DNA of 64,000 bases from Methanohalophilus levihalophilus. Its GTDB lineage: Archaea; Halobacteriota; Methanosarcinia; Methanosarcinales; Methanosarcinaceae. Position numbers and translations under genes: made by a program. The notes beneath the pieces were generated by a model. That model saw only the letters and a list, made by a program, of their open reading frames with translations. It was not told the origin of the DNA and did no database searches. Below are positions 8,741 through 18,468 of this stretch, piece by piece. Numbering within the stretch: the stretch's first letter is position 1; every line of letters begins with the position of its first letter. The stretch is from assembly GCF_017874375.1 (NCBI RefSeq), contig NZ_JAGGLK010000003.1, forward strand, positions 1-64,000, read 5' to 3'.

Positions 8741-9349
8741 ATGAAAAATATCGTGATCATTGACTACGGTCTTGGAAATCTCCGGAGTGTCCAGAAAGGA
8801 CTTGAGCATGCAGGGGCAACGGTAACTATAACAAAAAATCCTGATGAATTAGAGCATGCAGATGGTCTTGTTCTACCGGGAGTCGGGGCATTCAATGATG
8901 CCATGAAAAACATCGTTCCGTTTCTTGAAGGAATAAACAAATTTATTAAATCCGGGAAACCTATGCTCGGGATTTGTCTGGGCCAGCAAATGCTCATGGA
9001 GCATTCCGAGGAAGGAGAGAAAGCTGAAGGACTTGGTCTGATTCCGGGCAACGTTGTCAGGTTTCCTCATTCTGAACTGAAGGTTCCACACATGGGCTGG
9101 AATGCTCTTTCCATAAAGCAGGAGCACCCTTTTTTCAAAGGGATTAAAGACGGTTCCTTTGTCTATTTTGTACATTCTTATTATGTAGATACGGATCTTT
9201 CCCACACACTTGCTTCATGCAACTATGGCCTCGATTTTGCCGCTTCAGTTGTAAATGACAAGGGCAATGTCATGGGAACACAGTTCCACCCCGAGAAAAG
9301 TGGTGAAGTGGGACTAAAAATGCTCCGCAATTTTGTCGATATGTGCTGA
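8741..9349 (+). CDS. hisH: Imidazole glycerol phosphate synthase glutaminase subunit (HisH)
   Basis: HisH hydrolyses glutamine and passes ammonia to HisF (gene at 45172). The 202-aa class I amidotransferase shows the oxyanion strand PGVGAFNDAM, the nucleophile Cys in GICLGQQML, and the His-Glu pair in QFHPEKSGEVG. Length is normal. The next gene follows after 10 nt, so the two are probably cotranscribed. Confidence 0.96.
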   Translation: MKNIVIIDYGLGNLRSVQKGLEHAGATVTITKNPDELEHADGLVLPGVGAFNDAMKNIVPFLEGINKFIKSGKPMLGICLGQQMLMEHSEEGEKAEGLGLIPGNVVRFPHSELKVPHMGWNALSIKQEHPFFKGIKDGSFVYFVHSYYVDTDLSHTLASCNYGLDFAASVVNDKGNVMGTQFHPEKSGEVGLKMLRNFVDMC

Positions 9350-9359
9350 AAGGGATAAC

Positions 9360-10682
9360 ATGGATATTGAAGGATACGCAAAACGGGCCCTTTCAAAGGG
9401 CGAGGAAAATATTGAAAAAAGGCTTGCAGATCGAATTCAGGAAATAAAAGGGTCCACTCCTGAATATTCTCTCGCACTTGCAAAGGCAGCAGTTGAGGAA
9501 GCAAAAGCAACTCTGAATGTAGAAGGGGATGTCCTAACTTCATCCGTTTCCGGTGTCAGCATGGGACGTTTTGGTGTAGGTTCACGAGGAACAGGTGACT
9601 TTTACACCCATGAGAAAATAGCAGAGGTTATAGGCAGCACAAATGCTGTTGTGGACAGCAGCCAGTTGGACGATTCCGGAGCCGTCCAAATTGATGATGA
9701 CAAGTATCTTGTGATTACCATTGATGGGATGCATTCACGCCTGAGCGATTTCCCTTATCTTTCAGGTTTCCATGTTGCAAGAGCTTCTTTGAGGGATGTC
9801 TATGTAATGGGTACCAGACCACTCGCCCTTTTATCTGACATCCATGTTGCAGATGATGGTGATGTGGGTATGATTTTTGACCACATTGCAGGAATAACCA
9901 CTGTTTCCGAACTTACCGGTATTCCTTTGATTACCGGTAGTACTCTCAGAATAGGCGGGGATATGGTTATCGGTGGTCGTATGACCGGTGGTGTGGGGGC
10001 TGTTGGAATTTCATCATCGCTTGCAGCAAGGCAAAACACTGCAGTTGGGGACGTTATTCTAATGACAGAAGGTGCCGGTGGAGGTACGATTTCGACAACG
10101 GCACTTTACTATGGTATGCATGATGTGATTGATGAAACCATAAATATCAAATTCCTTGAAGCATGTGAAGCCCTTCTTGAGTCAGGGTTGGAGAAGAAGG
10201 TACATGCTATGACTGATGTAACTAACGGAGGGGTTCGTGGGGATGCCAAAGAGATCTCCAGAACTGCTGGTGTCAAACTCATATTTGAAGAGGACAAACT
10301 CCGGCCGCTTGTAAATACTCGTGTTCTGGAAATGCTGGAAAAACTCGAAATAGATTACTTGGGTGTTTCACTTGATGCATTGTTGATTATTGCTCCAGCT
10401 GATATCGCTCCTGCAATCATGGAATGTATTCGTAATGCGGGTGTAGCCATCGATATAGTTGGTCGTGTGGAAGAAGGTACAGGTGCCGATTTGATAGTTG
10501 ATGGCGTGACCCGGGACTTTTCACCAAGATTCAGGGAATCTGCTTACACTCCAATCAAGAAGATGATGGGTGAGGAGCAGCCTGATGATTTCGAGACCAT
10601 GAGAAAAGCAATCGATAAGGCTGCAAATGAGGCAATTGAAAAGAAAAGAAAAGTTGTGGAAAGGCTTAGACACCTTTCCTGA
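9360..10682 (+). CDS. AIR synthase-related (PurM-fold) protein
   Basis: This 440-aa protein has the PurM/SelD/ThiL/HypE fold. An ATP-binding half contains the acidic phosphate-Mg segment SQLDDSGAVQIDDDKYLV and the helix SLRDVYVMGTRPLALLSDIHV. A glycine-rich second half has MTDVTNGG, and an extra ~70-residue helical N-terminus precedes them. Such proteins form ATP-dependent acyl-phosphate or aminoimidazole-type intermediates. The substrate of this archaeal branch is not known to me. It is not PurM itself, because the N-terminus is too long. The start at ATG 9360 follows AAAGGGAT, just after the hisH stop. Confidence 0.85.
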   Translation: MDIEGYAKRALSKGEENIEKRLADRIQEIKGSTPEYSLALAKAAVEEAKATLNVEGDVLTSSVSGVSMGRFGVGSRGTGDFYTHEKIAEVIGSTNAVVDSSQLDDSGAVQIDDDKYLVITIDGMHSRLSDFPYLSGFHVARASLRDVYVMGTRPLALLSDIHVADDGDVGMIFDHIAGITTVSELTGIPLITGSTLRIGGDMVIGGRMTGGVGAVGISSSLAARQNTAVGDVILMTEGAGGGTISTTALYYGMHDVIDETINIKFLEACEALLESGLEKKVHAMTDVTNGGVRGDAKEISRTAGVKLIFEEDKLRPLVNTRVLEMLEKLEIDYLGVSLDALLIIAPADIAPAIMECIRNAGVAIDIVGRVEEGTGADLIVDGVTRDFSPRFRESAYTPIKKMMGEEQPDDFETMRKAIDKAANEAIEKKRKVVERLRHLS

Positions 10683-10686
10683 TATT

Positions 10687-11988
10687 TCATTTTGGGTTTT
10701 CTTTTAGTTTGACGGTCAAAACGGGTCCGTCTTTTCCGATTATTTCCACTTTTTCTCCGGGATGGATAGTTTCTTCTGATTCGGCTTTCCAGTATTCTCC
10801 GTGGTAGCGCACATAACCCCTGTTTTCAGGTGAGATCTCGTCAAGTGCTTCTGCACGTTCGCCCACCATATCTTCTCCTACTATGGGTTTTCTCTTTCTC
10901 ACCTGTATGACCTTATACAGGGCAAAAGCAAAGAATATCGCTACAATTGCTGTGGGAACCAGTACATAATATATCATTGTCATTTGTGCCTCCGCTGGAC
11001 CATACCAGCGCGGGAAATCATTCGGAACAAGGAAGACGCTGCCGGCAACCAAGCATATTATTCCGGCTATACCGAATATGCCAAAGCCTGACGCCTGCAA
11101 TTCCAATATCAACAACACAATTCCAATTCCAATGAGGAATATGGCTGCAAGGTTCACATCAAAACCGATCCCGATTAAACCAAGAACGAGGCTTATGCCG
11201 CCGAACACTTCCGCTCCGACTCCAGGGCTTGAAATGCCGAAGATAATCCCGTATATTCCAATCATAAGAAGCAGGGATGAAACTATCGGGTTTGAGATAA
11301 TTTCCATAAATGCAAGTGAAACTCCCGGTTCATAAGGAATTATATCCGCTCCGGAAGTGTTGAGTTGCCTGCCCTTTACGTTTTCACCGTCCACCTGTAC
11401 AAGCAAATCATCGATGTCTTCAGCAATGTACTCGATTACCCCGGCTTCCAGTGCTTCTTCGGCATTCAGGTTGAGGTTTTTGGTGATGAACTCTTCTGCT
11501 GCCGTCACATTTCTGTCGTGCTGGCTCGCTTTTTCCTGTGCAAGGGCTACAATTGCGTTTATGATTTTAGAATCATTGATAGGCTGTGAGCCGGTTGGTG
11601 ATACACTTACCGGTTGGGCTGAACCAATTACGGTAAAGGGTGCCATTGCTGCCACATCGGTGCTGATGAGAATGAGAGTTCCTGCAGACCAGGCCTTTGT
11701 ACCTTCCGGATATACATATCCGATGACGGGAACCGGCGAGTCGTCTATGTTCTCGATGATTTTCAGGGTTTCATCGAGTCCGCCGCCGGGCGTATTTAAG
11801 GTAATTACAAGGGCTTCGTAACCTTCTTCCTCGCAGATTGCAAGTGCATCCGCTACCATATCATCGGCAACAGGTGTAATTGAATCATCCATCTCAAGAA
11901 CCATAACTTCTTCTGCTGAAGCCATCGGGATCAGCAGTAGAAGGATGAGTATGCAAGAAAAGAAAGAAAGGTATTGGAGCCCTTTCAT
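10687..11988 (-). CDS. NfeD/ClpP-class membrane serine protease
   Basis: This 433-aa membrane protease has a signal-type N-terminus (about 1-25). A ClpP-like catalytic domain faces outside, with GGGLDETL, the nucleophile Ser in KAWSAGTLILIS and a Lys in the QEKASQHDRN region forming a Ser-Lys dyad. Four to five membrane helices follow (about 230-375), and then an OB-fold NfeD domain (GERAEALDEI to the end). It sits 16 nt behind a stomatin gene, the classic STOPP-stomatin operon, in which the protease cleaves the stomatin C-terminus (shown for the Pyrococcus pair). GGAGGATC precedes ATG 11988. Confidence 0.93.
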   Translation of the reverse strand: MKGLQYLSFFSCILILLLLIPMASAEEVMVLEMDDSITPVADDMVADALAICEEEGYEALVITLNTPGGGLDETLKIIENIDDSPVPVIGYVYPEGTKAWSAGTLILISTDVAAMAPFTVIGSAQPVSVSPTGSQPINDSKIINAIVALAQEKASQHDRNVTAAEEFITKNLNLNAEEALEAGVIEYIAEDIDDLLVQVDGENVKGRQLNTSGADIIPYEPGVSLAFMEIISNPIVSSLLLMIGIYGIIFGISSPGVGAEVFGGISLVLGLIGIGFDVNLAAIFLIGIGIVLLILELQASGFGIFGIAGIICLVAGSVFLVPNDFPRWYGPAEAQMTMIYYVLVPTAIVAIFFAFALYKVIQVRKRKPIVGEDMVGERAEALDEISPENRGYVRYHGEYWKAESEETIHPGEKVEIIGKDGPVLTVKLKENPK

Positions 11989-12004
11989 GTTTCAGATCCT
12001 CCGC

Positions 12005-12766
12005 TTATTTCTTTGCAAAGGCTTCCGTGAGGGCAGCAATATTGCCCGTGTCTCCGGTATTGGTAACTACGACCATATTGCCTTCCCTTGCAACTTCTGC
12101 AATGGTCTGGAGTTCCCTGAGTTTGATGGCTACAGGTACATCCTGATACAACTTAGCTGCTTCTTTCATCTTCTCGGCTGCCTTGAATTCACCGTCTGAA
12201 AGGATAATACGTGAACGCTTCTCCCTTTCGGCTTCTGCCTGTTTGGCGATTGCGCGAAGCATTGTGTCATCGATACTCACGTCACGCAGGGTTACGGCTG
12301 TAACCTTGATTCCCCAGGGATCTGTGGATGCATCCAGCATTGATTGGATATCCCTGTTGACCTCTTCCCTTGATGAAAGGACGTCGTCGAGTTCCATCTG
12401 GCCGATAACATCACGAAGGGTGGTCTGGGAAAGCGCTGCGGTCGCAAACTTATAATCTTCGACCTCCGTAATTGCAGATTCGGGGTTGAGCACCTTATAG
12501 TACACAACAGCGTCAACGGCCACTGTTACGTTATCATGAGTTATGACTGCCTGTTTTGGGACGTCAATGGTTACGACACGCAGATCAACTTTGACCGCCG
12601 TATCAATGATAGGGATTATGAAGAAAATACCGGGGCCTTTCACCCCGCTAAATCTTCCAAGCCTGAAAATCACAACACGTTCGTATTCCTTTACGACCTT
12701 AATGGCCTGCGTAAGGATAGCTATCACTACAATAATTGCAAGAATTGTAATTTGTTCGAACACCAT
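12005..12766 (-). CDS. Stomatin/prohibitin-like SPFH membrane protein
   Basis: At 253 aa this matches slipin family proteins: one N-terminal membrane helix (about 4-22, ITILAIIVVIAILTQAI), the SPFH core (VVIFRLGRFSGVKGPGIFFI, DLRVVTIDVPKQAVITHDNV), and a helical coiled-coil tail rich in Ala/Glu (AEAEREKRSRII). It forms oligomeric membrane scaffolds and is the likely substrate of the NfeD protease encoded immediately downstream. GGAGAGG stands before ATG 12766. Confidence 0.94.
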   Translation of the reverse strand: MVFEQITILAIIVVIAILTQAIKVVKEYERVVIFRLGRFSGVKGPGIFFIIPIIDTAVKVDLRVVTIDVPKQAVITHDNVTVAVDAVVYYKVLNPESAITEVEDYKFATAALSQTTLRDVIGQMELDDVLSSREEVNRDIQSMLDASTDPWGIKVTAVTLRDVSIDDTMLRAIAKQAEAEREKRSRIILSDGEFKAAEKMKEAAKLYQDVPVAIKLRELQTIAEVAREGNMVVVTNTGDTGNIAALTEAFAKK

Positions 12767-12887
12767 GAGTATACCTCTCCCTGGAAGTAATAATTTGTAA
12801 ATGTTGATAATAAAGGTTGTTGACGAAATATGATTTTTCTTTCAGCAACCTAAATAAACCAGTAGATCAATCACCCCTACAGATACA

Positions 12888-15017
12888 ATGAAAGAGAAAT
12901 GCAATGACTGCGACGGCGCAGGTTATACTTCCGTATCAAAGGAAAAATGCCCTGAATGCAAGGGTTCCGGCAAACCACGTTCTGTTAATCTTATGTCCCT
13001 TTCAGAAAAAGACATGAACAGTTTGTTGAAAGGCTCCGCCGAATGTGAGAAATGTTGTGGGAGCGGAGAAATCGAAGTAAAGGAAGACTGTCTTTCCTGC
13101 AAAGGCGCAGGCTATTTCTACAAATGTGAAATGTGTGGCAAACCCATCGATGAGCCACTTGACGGAAAAGAAGTTTGCAGGAATTGTGGGGAAATTCACA
13201 TTGTCCACCAGTTGGATGATTCGTGTGATATCGCCGAACTTGAAGTAGGAAAACTCTACCATGCAAAGGTAAACAACGTTGTGGATTTCGGTGCTTTCGT
13301 CAATATGAATTCCAATGTTCGGGGTCTTGTCCATTCCAGTAATATCAAGGATAAGCTGGAAGTCGGGGATCACATCATAGTGGAGCTCAATGAACTCCGA
13401 CAGGATGGGAAAATGGATTTGATTCCTAAAACCGTTAAGGAATTCAGGACGGTTGAAGTCGAAAAAGACATTCCTATCCGGAAATCTTCCGAACTCAAGG
13501 ATCTTGTGGGTCGGCTTGTGAAAGTGGAGGGTGAGGTCATACAGGTCAAGCAGACAGGTGGGCCCACGATTTTCATAATATCCGATGAAGAAGGACTTAT
13601 TTCCGCTGCTGCTTTTGAAAAGGCAGGAGAGCGTGCATATCCTGAAATTGACACCGATATGATAGTGAAGGTTACAGGGGATGTAAACCAGAGGGCTGAC
13701 AGACTTCAGGTTGAAGTCCGCAGCATGAAGCATCTCACCGGTGAAAGGGAAAAATCCGTAAAAGCAAGAATTGATGCTGCTCTTGACAAGAAGGCAGAGC
13801 CATCAGAAACGGAATTCCTTGTGGAAAGCGAAATCATGGAAAACTTACGTCCCGCAATGAAGAATGTAGCCCGCGTAATTAAAAAAGCTGTTATTCGTTC
13901 CCGTCCGATTCTATTACGTCACCATGCTGACGCTGATGGTATGACTGCAGCAGTGGCAATCGAGAAAGCAATACTGCCGATGATCCAGGAGATCAATGGT
14001 GCGGATTCCGAACATTATTTTTACAAACGGGCTCCTTCAAAAGCCCCGTTCTATGAAATGATGGATGTCACCAAGGACATTTCCTTCGCTCTCGAAGATT
14101 CAGAGAGGCACGGCCAGAAGCTTCCTCTCATAGTCATGGTTGATAACGGTTCCACCGATGAGGATGTTCCGGCGATGAAATACGTGGAATTGTATGGTAT
14201 GGATATGGTTGTAGTAGATCATCACCATCCGCATGAATCGGTGGATAAGTACCTGAAAGCTCATGTAAACCCGGCCCATGTGGGTGGAGACTTCGGTGTG
14301 ACTGCAGGTATGCTTTCTGCGGAAGTTGCAAGGATGATTAACCCGGATGTGACAGACAAAATCAAACATCTGCCTGCGGTATCTGCTGTGGGAGATCGCT
14401 CCGAGGCTCCTGAAGCTGAACGGTACATAAACCTTGTTTCAGGTTATTATCCGCTTGAAAAGCTTAAGAAAATGGCTCTTGCACTGGACTTTGAAGCCTA
14501 TTGGCTGAAATTCAGCAGTGGGAAACAAATTATCGACGACATCTTGAATCTCTCTGGTTCTTCTCGTCACAGCAAACTGGTTTCATTGCTCTGCGAACAG
14601 GCAAATGAAATGATTGATGAGCAGCTTGAAGCATGTCTTCCAAATGTCAAATCCACGGAATTGCCAAACGGTGCAATCATGAATGTGCTGGATGTGGAAA
14701 ACTACGCTCACAAATTCACCTTCCCGGCACCCGGGAAAACTTCAGGTGAAGTTCATGACAGGCTATGCCGGAAATTCGAGGGCAAACCTGTCATCACCAT
14801 TGGCTACGGTCCTGACTTTGCCGTAATCCGCTCCCGTGGAGTGAAAATGAATATCCCGCAGATGGTACGGGAACTCCATGATGAACTCGTAGGGGCGGGT
14901 GTAAACGGCGGAGGCCACCTTGTTGTAGGCAGCATCAAATTTGTTGAAGGTATGAGAAAAGAAGTGCTTTCCAGACTGGCTGAAAAGGTTGGTGCCGTAG
15001 AAGTGGAGGAAGTTTAA
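12888..15017 (+). CDS. DHH-family RecJ-like phosphoesterase with Zn-finger, S1 and OB domains
   Basis: This 709-aa protein has an N-terminal DnaJ-type CxxCxGxG zinc region (CNDCDGAG, CPECKGSG, CEKCCGSG, CLSCKGAG), then an S1 domain (GKLYHAKVNNVVDFGAFV) and an OB-fold (about 190-290). The DHH domain follows, with RHHADADGMTA, MVDNGSTD, VVDHHHPHE at about 443 and GDRSEAPEA, and a DHHA1 end (GVNGGGHLVVG, about 674). The family is known in archaea as RecJ-related nucleases acting on single-stranded DNA or RNA. The exact substrate is not determined by sequence. CCTAAATAAACC, about 35 nt upstream, may be its TATA box. Confidence 0.92.
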   Translation: MKEKCNDCDGAGYTSVSKEKCPECKGSGKPRSVNLMSLSEKDMNSLLKGSAECEKCCGSGEIEVKEDCLSCKGAGYFYKCEMCGKPIDEPLDGKEVCRNCGEIHIVHQLDDSCDIAELEVGKLYHAKVNNVVDFGAFVNMNSNVRGLVHSSNIKDKLEVGDHIIVELNELRQDGKMDLIPKTVKEFRTVEVEKDIPIRKSSELKDLVGRLVKVEGEVIQVKQTGGPTIFIISDEEGLISAAAFEKAGERAYPEIDTDMIVKVTGDVNQRADRLQVEVRSMKHLTGEREKSVKARIDAALDKKAEPSETEFLVESEIMENLRPAMKNVARVIKKAVIRSRPILLRHHADADGMTAAVAIEKAILPMIQEINGADSEHYFYKRAPSKAPFYEMMDVTKDISFALEDSERHGQKLPLIVMVDNGSTDEDVPAMKYVELYGMDMVVVDHHHPHESVDKYLKAHVNPAHVGGDFGVTAGMLSAEVARMINPDVTDKIKHLPAVSAVGDRSEAPEAERYINLVSGYYPLEKLKKMALALDFEAYWLKFSSGKQIIDDILNLSGSSRHSKLVSLLCEQANEMIDEQLEACLPNVKSTELPNGAIMNVLDVENYAHKFTFPAPGKTSGEVHDRLCRKFEGKPVITIGYGPDFAVIRSRGVKMNIPQMVRELHDELVGAGVNGGGHLVVGSIKFVEGMRKEVLSRLAEKVGAVEVEEV

Positions 15018-15023
15018 ACTTCC

Positions 15024-15638
15024 TCAATCAACCCTTACGATATGAACAAGAGCGTTTACAGGAACGCCTTCTATGTGGTCAGCATTCTTCTTGTCGAGAA
15101 TGACGGCAATTGAGACAGGTTTTGCACCGCTGTCTTTTAACTGTTTGCATACATCGGTTGTTGTGGAACCGGATGAAATTACATCATCAACAACCACACA
15201 GTTCTTTCCGGCAACGTTTCCGAAATTCCTGCTGAAAATGCCTCTCTGGTTTTCCTTTTCTTTCCGGTTATCATAACCGTGGAATATCGCAAAATCAGCG
15301 CCGAGTTCCTCTGCCATGATTGTTGCCATGGGCACTCCGCTGAGTCCGATTCCCACAACCATATCTACGGTTTCACCGCTTTCACTAAGGCTCTCAAGAA
15401 CCATGTCGCAAAGTGCCTGGGAAATGTATCGGAGACGGTATGAGCTTTTACCGATGTTACTCCAGTTTACGGAAATATCCTTTGGTGCAGCAGGTGATGC
15501 AGCGCCTCTTTTTGCTCTCGCAAGAAGCCATGTAACAGTGTCCCTTGAAACATTCAACTCATTGGCAATTTCCCCGGTAACCAGACCGTTTGCCTGCAGT
15601 TCAACTGCTTTCTGTATTAATTCATCAATATTCTTCAT
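15024..15638 (-). CDS. Orotate phosphoribosyltransferase-like HTH regulator (GfcR-type)
   Basis: This 204-aa protein joins an N-terminal HTH (about 10-45, [21 protein letters not shown]) to a type I phosphoribosyltransferase domain with the PRPP loop [15 protein letters not shown]. This arrangement is that of archaeal PyrE-like proteins, one of which (GfcR of haloarchaea) controls sugar catabolism. It is more likely a regulator responding to PRPP or a nucleotide than the true PyrE. ATG 15638 follows GTGGTGCC and is preferred over the longer form. It converges on the DHH gene with a 6-nt gap. Confidence 0.88.
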   Translation of the reverse strand: MKNIDELIQKAVELQANGLVTGEIANELNVSRDTVTWLLARAKRGAASPAAPKDISVNWSNIGKSSYRLRYISQALCDMVLESLSESGETVDMVVGIGLSGVPMATIMAEELGADFAIFHGYDNRKEKENQRGIFSRNFGNVAGKNCVVVDDVISSGSTTTDVCKQLKDSGAKPVSIAVILDKKNADHIEGVPVNALVHIVRVD

Positions 15639-15680
15639 ATTGGCACCACTTTCTACTGACATATCCTATTATCTTTTACC

Positions 15681-16157
15681 TTATACTTTTCTTTTGCGGG
15701 TTTTTTTCAGGGCCGACCCACAAACCGGGCATTCATCTCCGCTGTCAAACTTTCTCCTGCACCCGATGCAACGTTTTCCCCATATAATACGATCTTTGAT
15801 TTTCTTTTGTGAAACCGGCTTTACTTCTATTCCGAGAAGCAATGCAACATTCTGTACTGCATAATCATCTGTCAGGAGTACAGCTTTATCCCTATACTCC
15901 AAAGCCTTGGCAAGAATATCAATATCCGTTCCTGATAACTCCTCAATGTCCCTGGTATTTTTGGCCATTTGGTGGATTTCTGCTACCGTTTCCGGGTCAG
16001 GCTGTTCAACCCTTGCTCCGCTTTCAATTGCCAGTAAACCTTCAATGCTGGATTCTCTGCTTCTTAATTCTTCAACAACACCCGGAACAGTTACAAATGG
16101 GGCATTTTTCCGGTACCTGTTGATAAAAACTGCAGTATCCGCCACGAAGATTTTCAT
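15681..16157 (-). CDS. nob1: Nob1-type PIN endoribonuclease with zinc ribbon
   Basis: This 158-aa protein has a PIN domain (1-~115) with the acidic residues in VADTAVFI, VVEELRSRE, SGTDIDILA and LTDDYAVQN. A zinc ribbon follows (CIGC ... CPVC) with a basic tail. Nob1 cuts the 3' end of pre-16S rRNA in archaea and pre-18S in eukaryotes. Length and domain order match the archaeal family. The start is ATG 16157. Confidence 0.92.
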   Translation of the reverse strand: MKIFVADTAVFINRYRKNAPFVTVPGVVEELRSRESSIEGLLAIESGARVEQPDPETVAEIHQMAKNTRDIEELSGTDIDILAKALEYRDKAVLLTDDYAVQNVALLLGIEVKPVSQKKIKDRIIWGKRCIGCRRKFDSGDECPVCGSALKKTRKRKV

Positions 16158-16199
16158 ATCCCTGCTTATGTATTAATAGGATTAAATAACATCGATGTA

Positions 16200-17561
16200 T
16201 CAGAAAAGGAAGTCCGGGGATAATTCTCCCATGATTTCGATTCCATCAGATTTTATTGTTAGCTCCCTCAGTTTATCATCAGGTATCCCGTGAGCGAGTT
16301 TTTGGATCATTAAACTTCGCTTGATTCCGGCCTTGCTCTTAACGTAATTCAGGGATATTTTGTTATCCATCTGGAATGCTTTTCCGGAATTGCTGTTCGC
16401 TCTTTCAGCGATAGCAAAAATAGATGTAACATTTCTGTTTTTGAGGGTCGCAGCCAAACAACGGATGTAATCAAATCCTTCCTCTCCCAGGTTTTCCAGA
16501 TACCTTTCCAGATCATCTACAAAAACCCGTGTTGCTCCGGTACTTTCAATGAGTTCTTCCAGTTTTGCAATGTGCTTTGGTATTTCAAATGAGTAAGACT
16601 TTTCTTCAAGAACAGTAACCAATTCATCCTCTACCAATTTTCCCATGTCCAGTCCAATTGCAGAAGCCATGCTTTTGAGCCTGTTCGCATTCTCGTCAAA
16701 GCTAACAAAGATTGCATTTTCCCCGGCTTCAGCTCCGGAGCAAACATATTGGAGGCCAAATGTTGTTTTTCCAATTCCTGTATCCCCACAGAGTAAAGTG
16801 GAACTGTTTTTAGGGATGCCGCCGGATGTCATATCGTCAAGTCCGGGAATCCCTGTCGTAGTTGTCTCTCTGATTTCTGAAACAATGTCCCTGCCCCGGG
16901 GTAAGACATTAATTCCATCCCCGGTTATTGAAAACAGATGTTTTCCGGGAATGTACTCCTGACCACGCAGTTTTAAGATCTCAAGATGCCGATTTCTCCT
17001 GGAACTCCTTTTGTCGTTTGAAAGCTGGATTATGCCGTCTACTACATGACTGAGTTCACTTCCGGCTAACTCTTCTTCTGTAAGTTCAGCCGTAATAAGA
17101 ACAAGTGCACCCCATTTCTTCGTCCTCTGGAAGAGATCGTAATAAAAACGTCTTCTCGCATCAAGATCAAAGCTACATCCGATTGCATTTATTGGGTCAA
17201 TTACGATGCGATCAGGACGTATTTTTTCAATTGATTCCTCTAGATTCCACATAAAAGAGTATATGCCCCTGTCAAGGGCTTCCGTGTTGATTGGAACCTG
17301 ATGGATATTTCCCTTTGAAAGCAAAGAAACATTATAGAAGCTCATCCCGGTAAGAAAGTTGTGAACCATTGATGAGGGGTCAGTATCGGATGTCACATAC
17401 ATACAGACTTCTCCTTTCTTTTCAGCAAGGAAAAGGGACTGCATTACCATCGTTGTTTTTCCGGTTCCGGCTGCACCGGCTATCAGGATGGCGGAAGGTT
17501 TGTTTAAACCTCCTTCAAGTATTTCATCAAGCCCTTTTATGTGGGAAACAGTTTCTTCCAT
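16200..17561 (-). CDS. Two-domain KaiC-like ATPase
   Basis: This 453-aa protein carries tandem RecA folds with intact P-loops, GAAGTGKTT in the first and GDTGIGKTT in the second. Each is preceded by the KaiC-style GLDxxLxGG / GLDDMTSGG lead. Walker B strands are DRIVIDPINA and TRVFVDDLERY. Archaeal double KaiC proteins are thought to be signalling ATPases. No KaiA, KaiB or kinase partner is adjacent. ATG 17561 after GGGTGCAACG is chosen over a longer form. It contrasts with the degenerate single-domain relative at 4181. Confidence 0.9.
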   Translation of the reverse strand: MEETVSHIKGLDEILEGGLNKPSAILIAGAAGTGKTTMVMQSLFLAEKKGEVCMYVTSDTDPSSMVHNFLTGMSFYNVSLLSKGNIHQVPINTEALDRGIYSFMWNLEESIEKIRPDRIVIDPINAIGCSFDLDARRRFYYDLFQRTKKWGALVLITAELTEEELAGSELSHVVDGIIQLSNDKRSSRRNRHLEILKLRGQEYIPGKHLFSITGDGINVLPRGRDIVSEIRETTTTGIPGLDDMTSGGIPKNSSTLLCGDTGIGKTTFGLQYVCSGAEAGENAIFVSFDENANRLKSMASAIGLDMGKLVEDELVTVLEEKSYSFEIPKHIAKLEELIESTGATRVFVDDLERYLENLGEEGFDYIRCLAATLKNRNVTSIFAIAERANSNSGKAFQMDNKISLNYVKSKAGIKRSLMIQKLAHGIPDDKLRELTIKSDGIEIMGELSPDFLF

Positions 17562-17682
17562 CGTTGCACCCGGGTGGATATATGTAAAAATATATTGAAG
17601 CACAGCATATAATTATTTTTCCTTCATTTTCATAGGAAAGGTACATATATTTTCTTCCTAAACCTCTCTGTGGTGTAGATTA

Positions 17683-18465
17683 ATGGAACTTGTTGCCTCA
17701 AAGGAAAGGATAGTTGAATTCATTCGTACAAAGTGTGAAGAAGCAGGATGTGGTGGAGTTGTTGTTGGTTTAAGTGGGGGAATAGACTCCAGTCTGGTTG
17801 CATACCTTTCTGCGGAAGCACTTGGTCCTGAAAATGTTCTAGGAATACATATGCCAGAACTGAATGTTACGCCGGCGGAAGATGTGCTGGATGCCACACA
17901 GGTTGCCGGCATTTTAGGAATTGAATTCAAAACCATAGACATTTCCGAAATAGTCGAGTCTTTCCTGAACAATATGCCTGAAGGAAATCCGGCTGAGTCG
18001 TATGCCAATGGCAACCTGAAAGCCAGAATACGAATGTCTATCTTGTATTATTATGCAAATCTTGCAAGATACCTTGTGGGAGGCACAGGGAACAAAACAG
18101 AGATTTTGCTTGGCTATTACACAAAATATGGCGATGGCGGAGTTGATATCGAGCCGATTGGTGATCTTTTCAAAACTGAGGTTAGGCAGATGGCCGATAT
18201 TCTGGACATTCCTGCAGATATTATTAACAAGCCACCATCTGCTGCTCTCTATGTTGGCCAGACAGATGAAGAAGACCTTGGTTTGCCTTATGATACTATT
18301 GACCGGATTCTTTCGTTGCTTCTGGAAGGACTGGATACAAATGTAGTTCAATCGATGGTGGGAGTTTCCGCTGAAGAAATGCATTCACTGCTGGTAAGAA
18401 TCGATTCTAATCTCCACAAAAGAAAAGTTCCGCCAATTGCGGATCTCAGCGATTTGCGCTTCTGA
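17683..18465 (+). CDS. nadE: NAD synthetase (ammonia-dependent NadE)
   Basis: NadE makes NAD from deamido-NAD and ammonia at the expense of ATP. The 260-aa protein shows the PP-loop VGLSGGIDSSLVAYL, the ARIRMSILYY helix, the GTGNKTEILLGYYTKYGDGG loop and the PSAALYVGQTDEE loop. It lacks a glutaminase domain, so it uses free ammonia. GTGGTGTAG lies upstream of ATG 17683, and a TATA-like TACATATATTT lies at about 17642. Confidence 0.96.
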   Translation: MELVASKERIVEFIRTKCEEAGCGGVVVGLSGGIDSSLVAYLSAEALGPENVLGIHMPELNVTPAEDVLDATQVAGILGIEFKTIDISEIVESFLNNMPEGNPAESYANGNLKARIRMSILYYYANLARYLVGGTGNKTEILLGYYTKYGDGGVDIEPIGDLFKTEVRQMADILDIPADIINKPPSAALYVGQTDEEDLGLPYDTIDRILSLLLEGLDTNVVQSMVGVSAEEMHSLLVRIDSNLHKRKVPPIADLSDLRF

Positions 18466-18468
18466 AAC

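Noticed and set aside
13002-13733. 243-aa open frame antisense to the DHH gene
   Set aside because: It lies wholly inside a well-supported conserved gene, has no family resemblance and no start context; it is a shadow frame.
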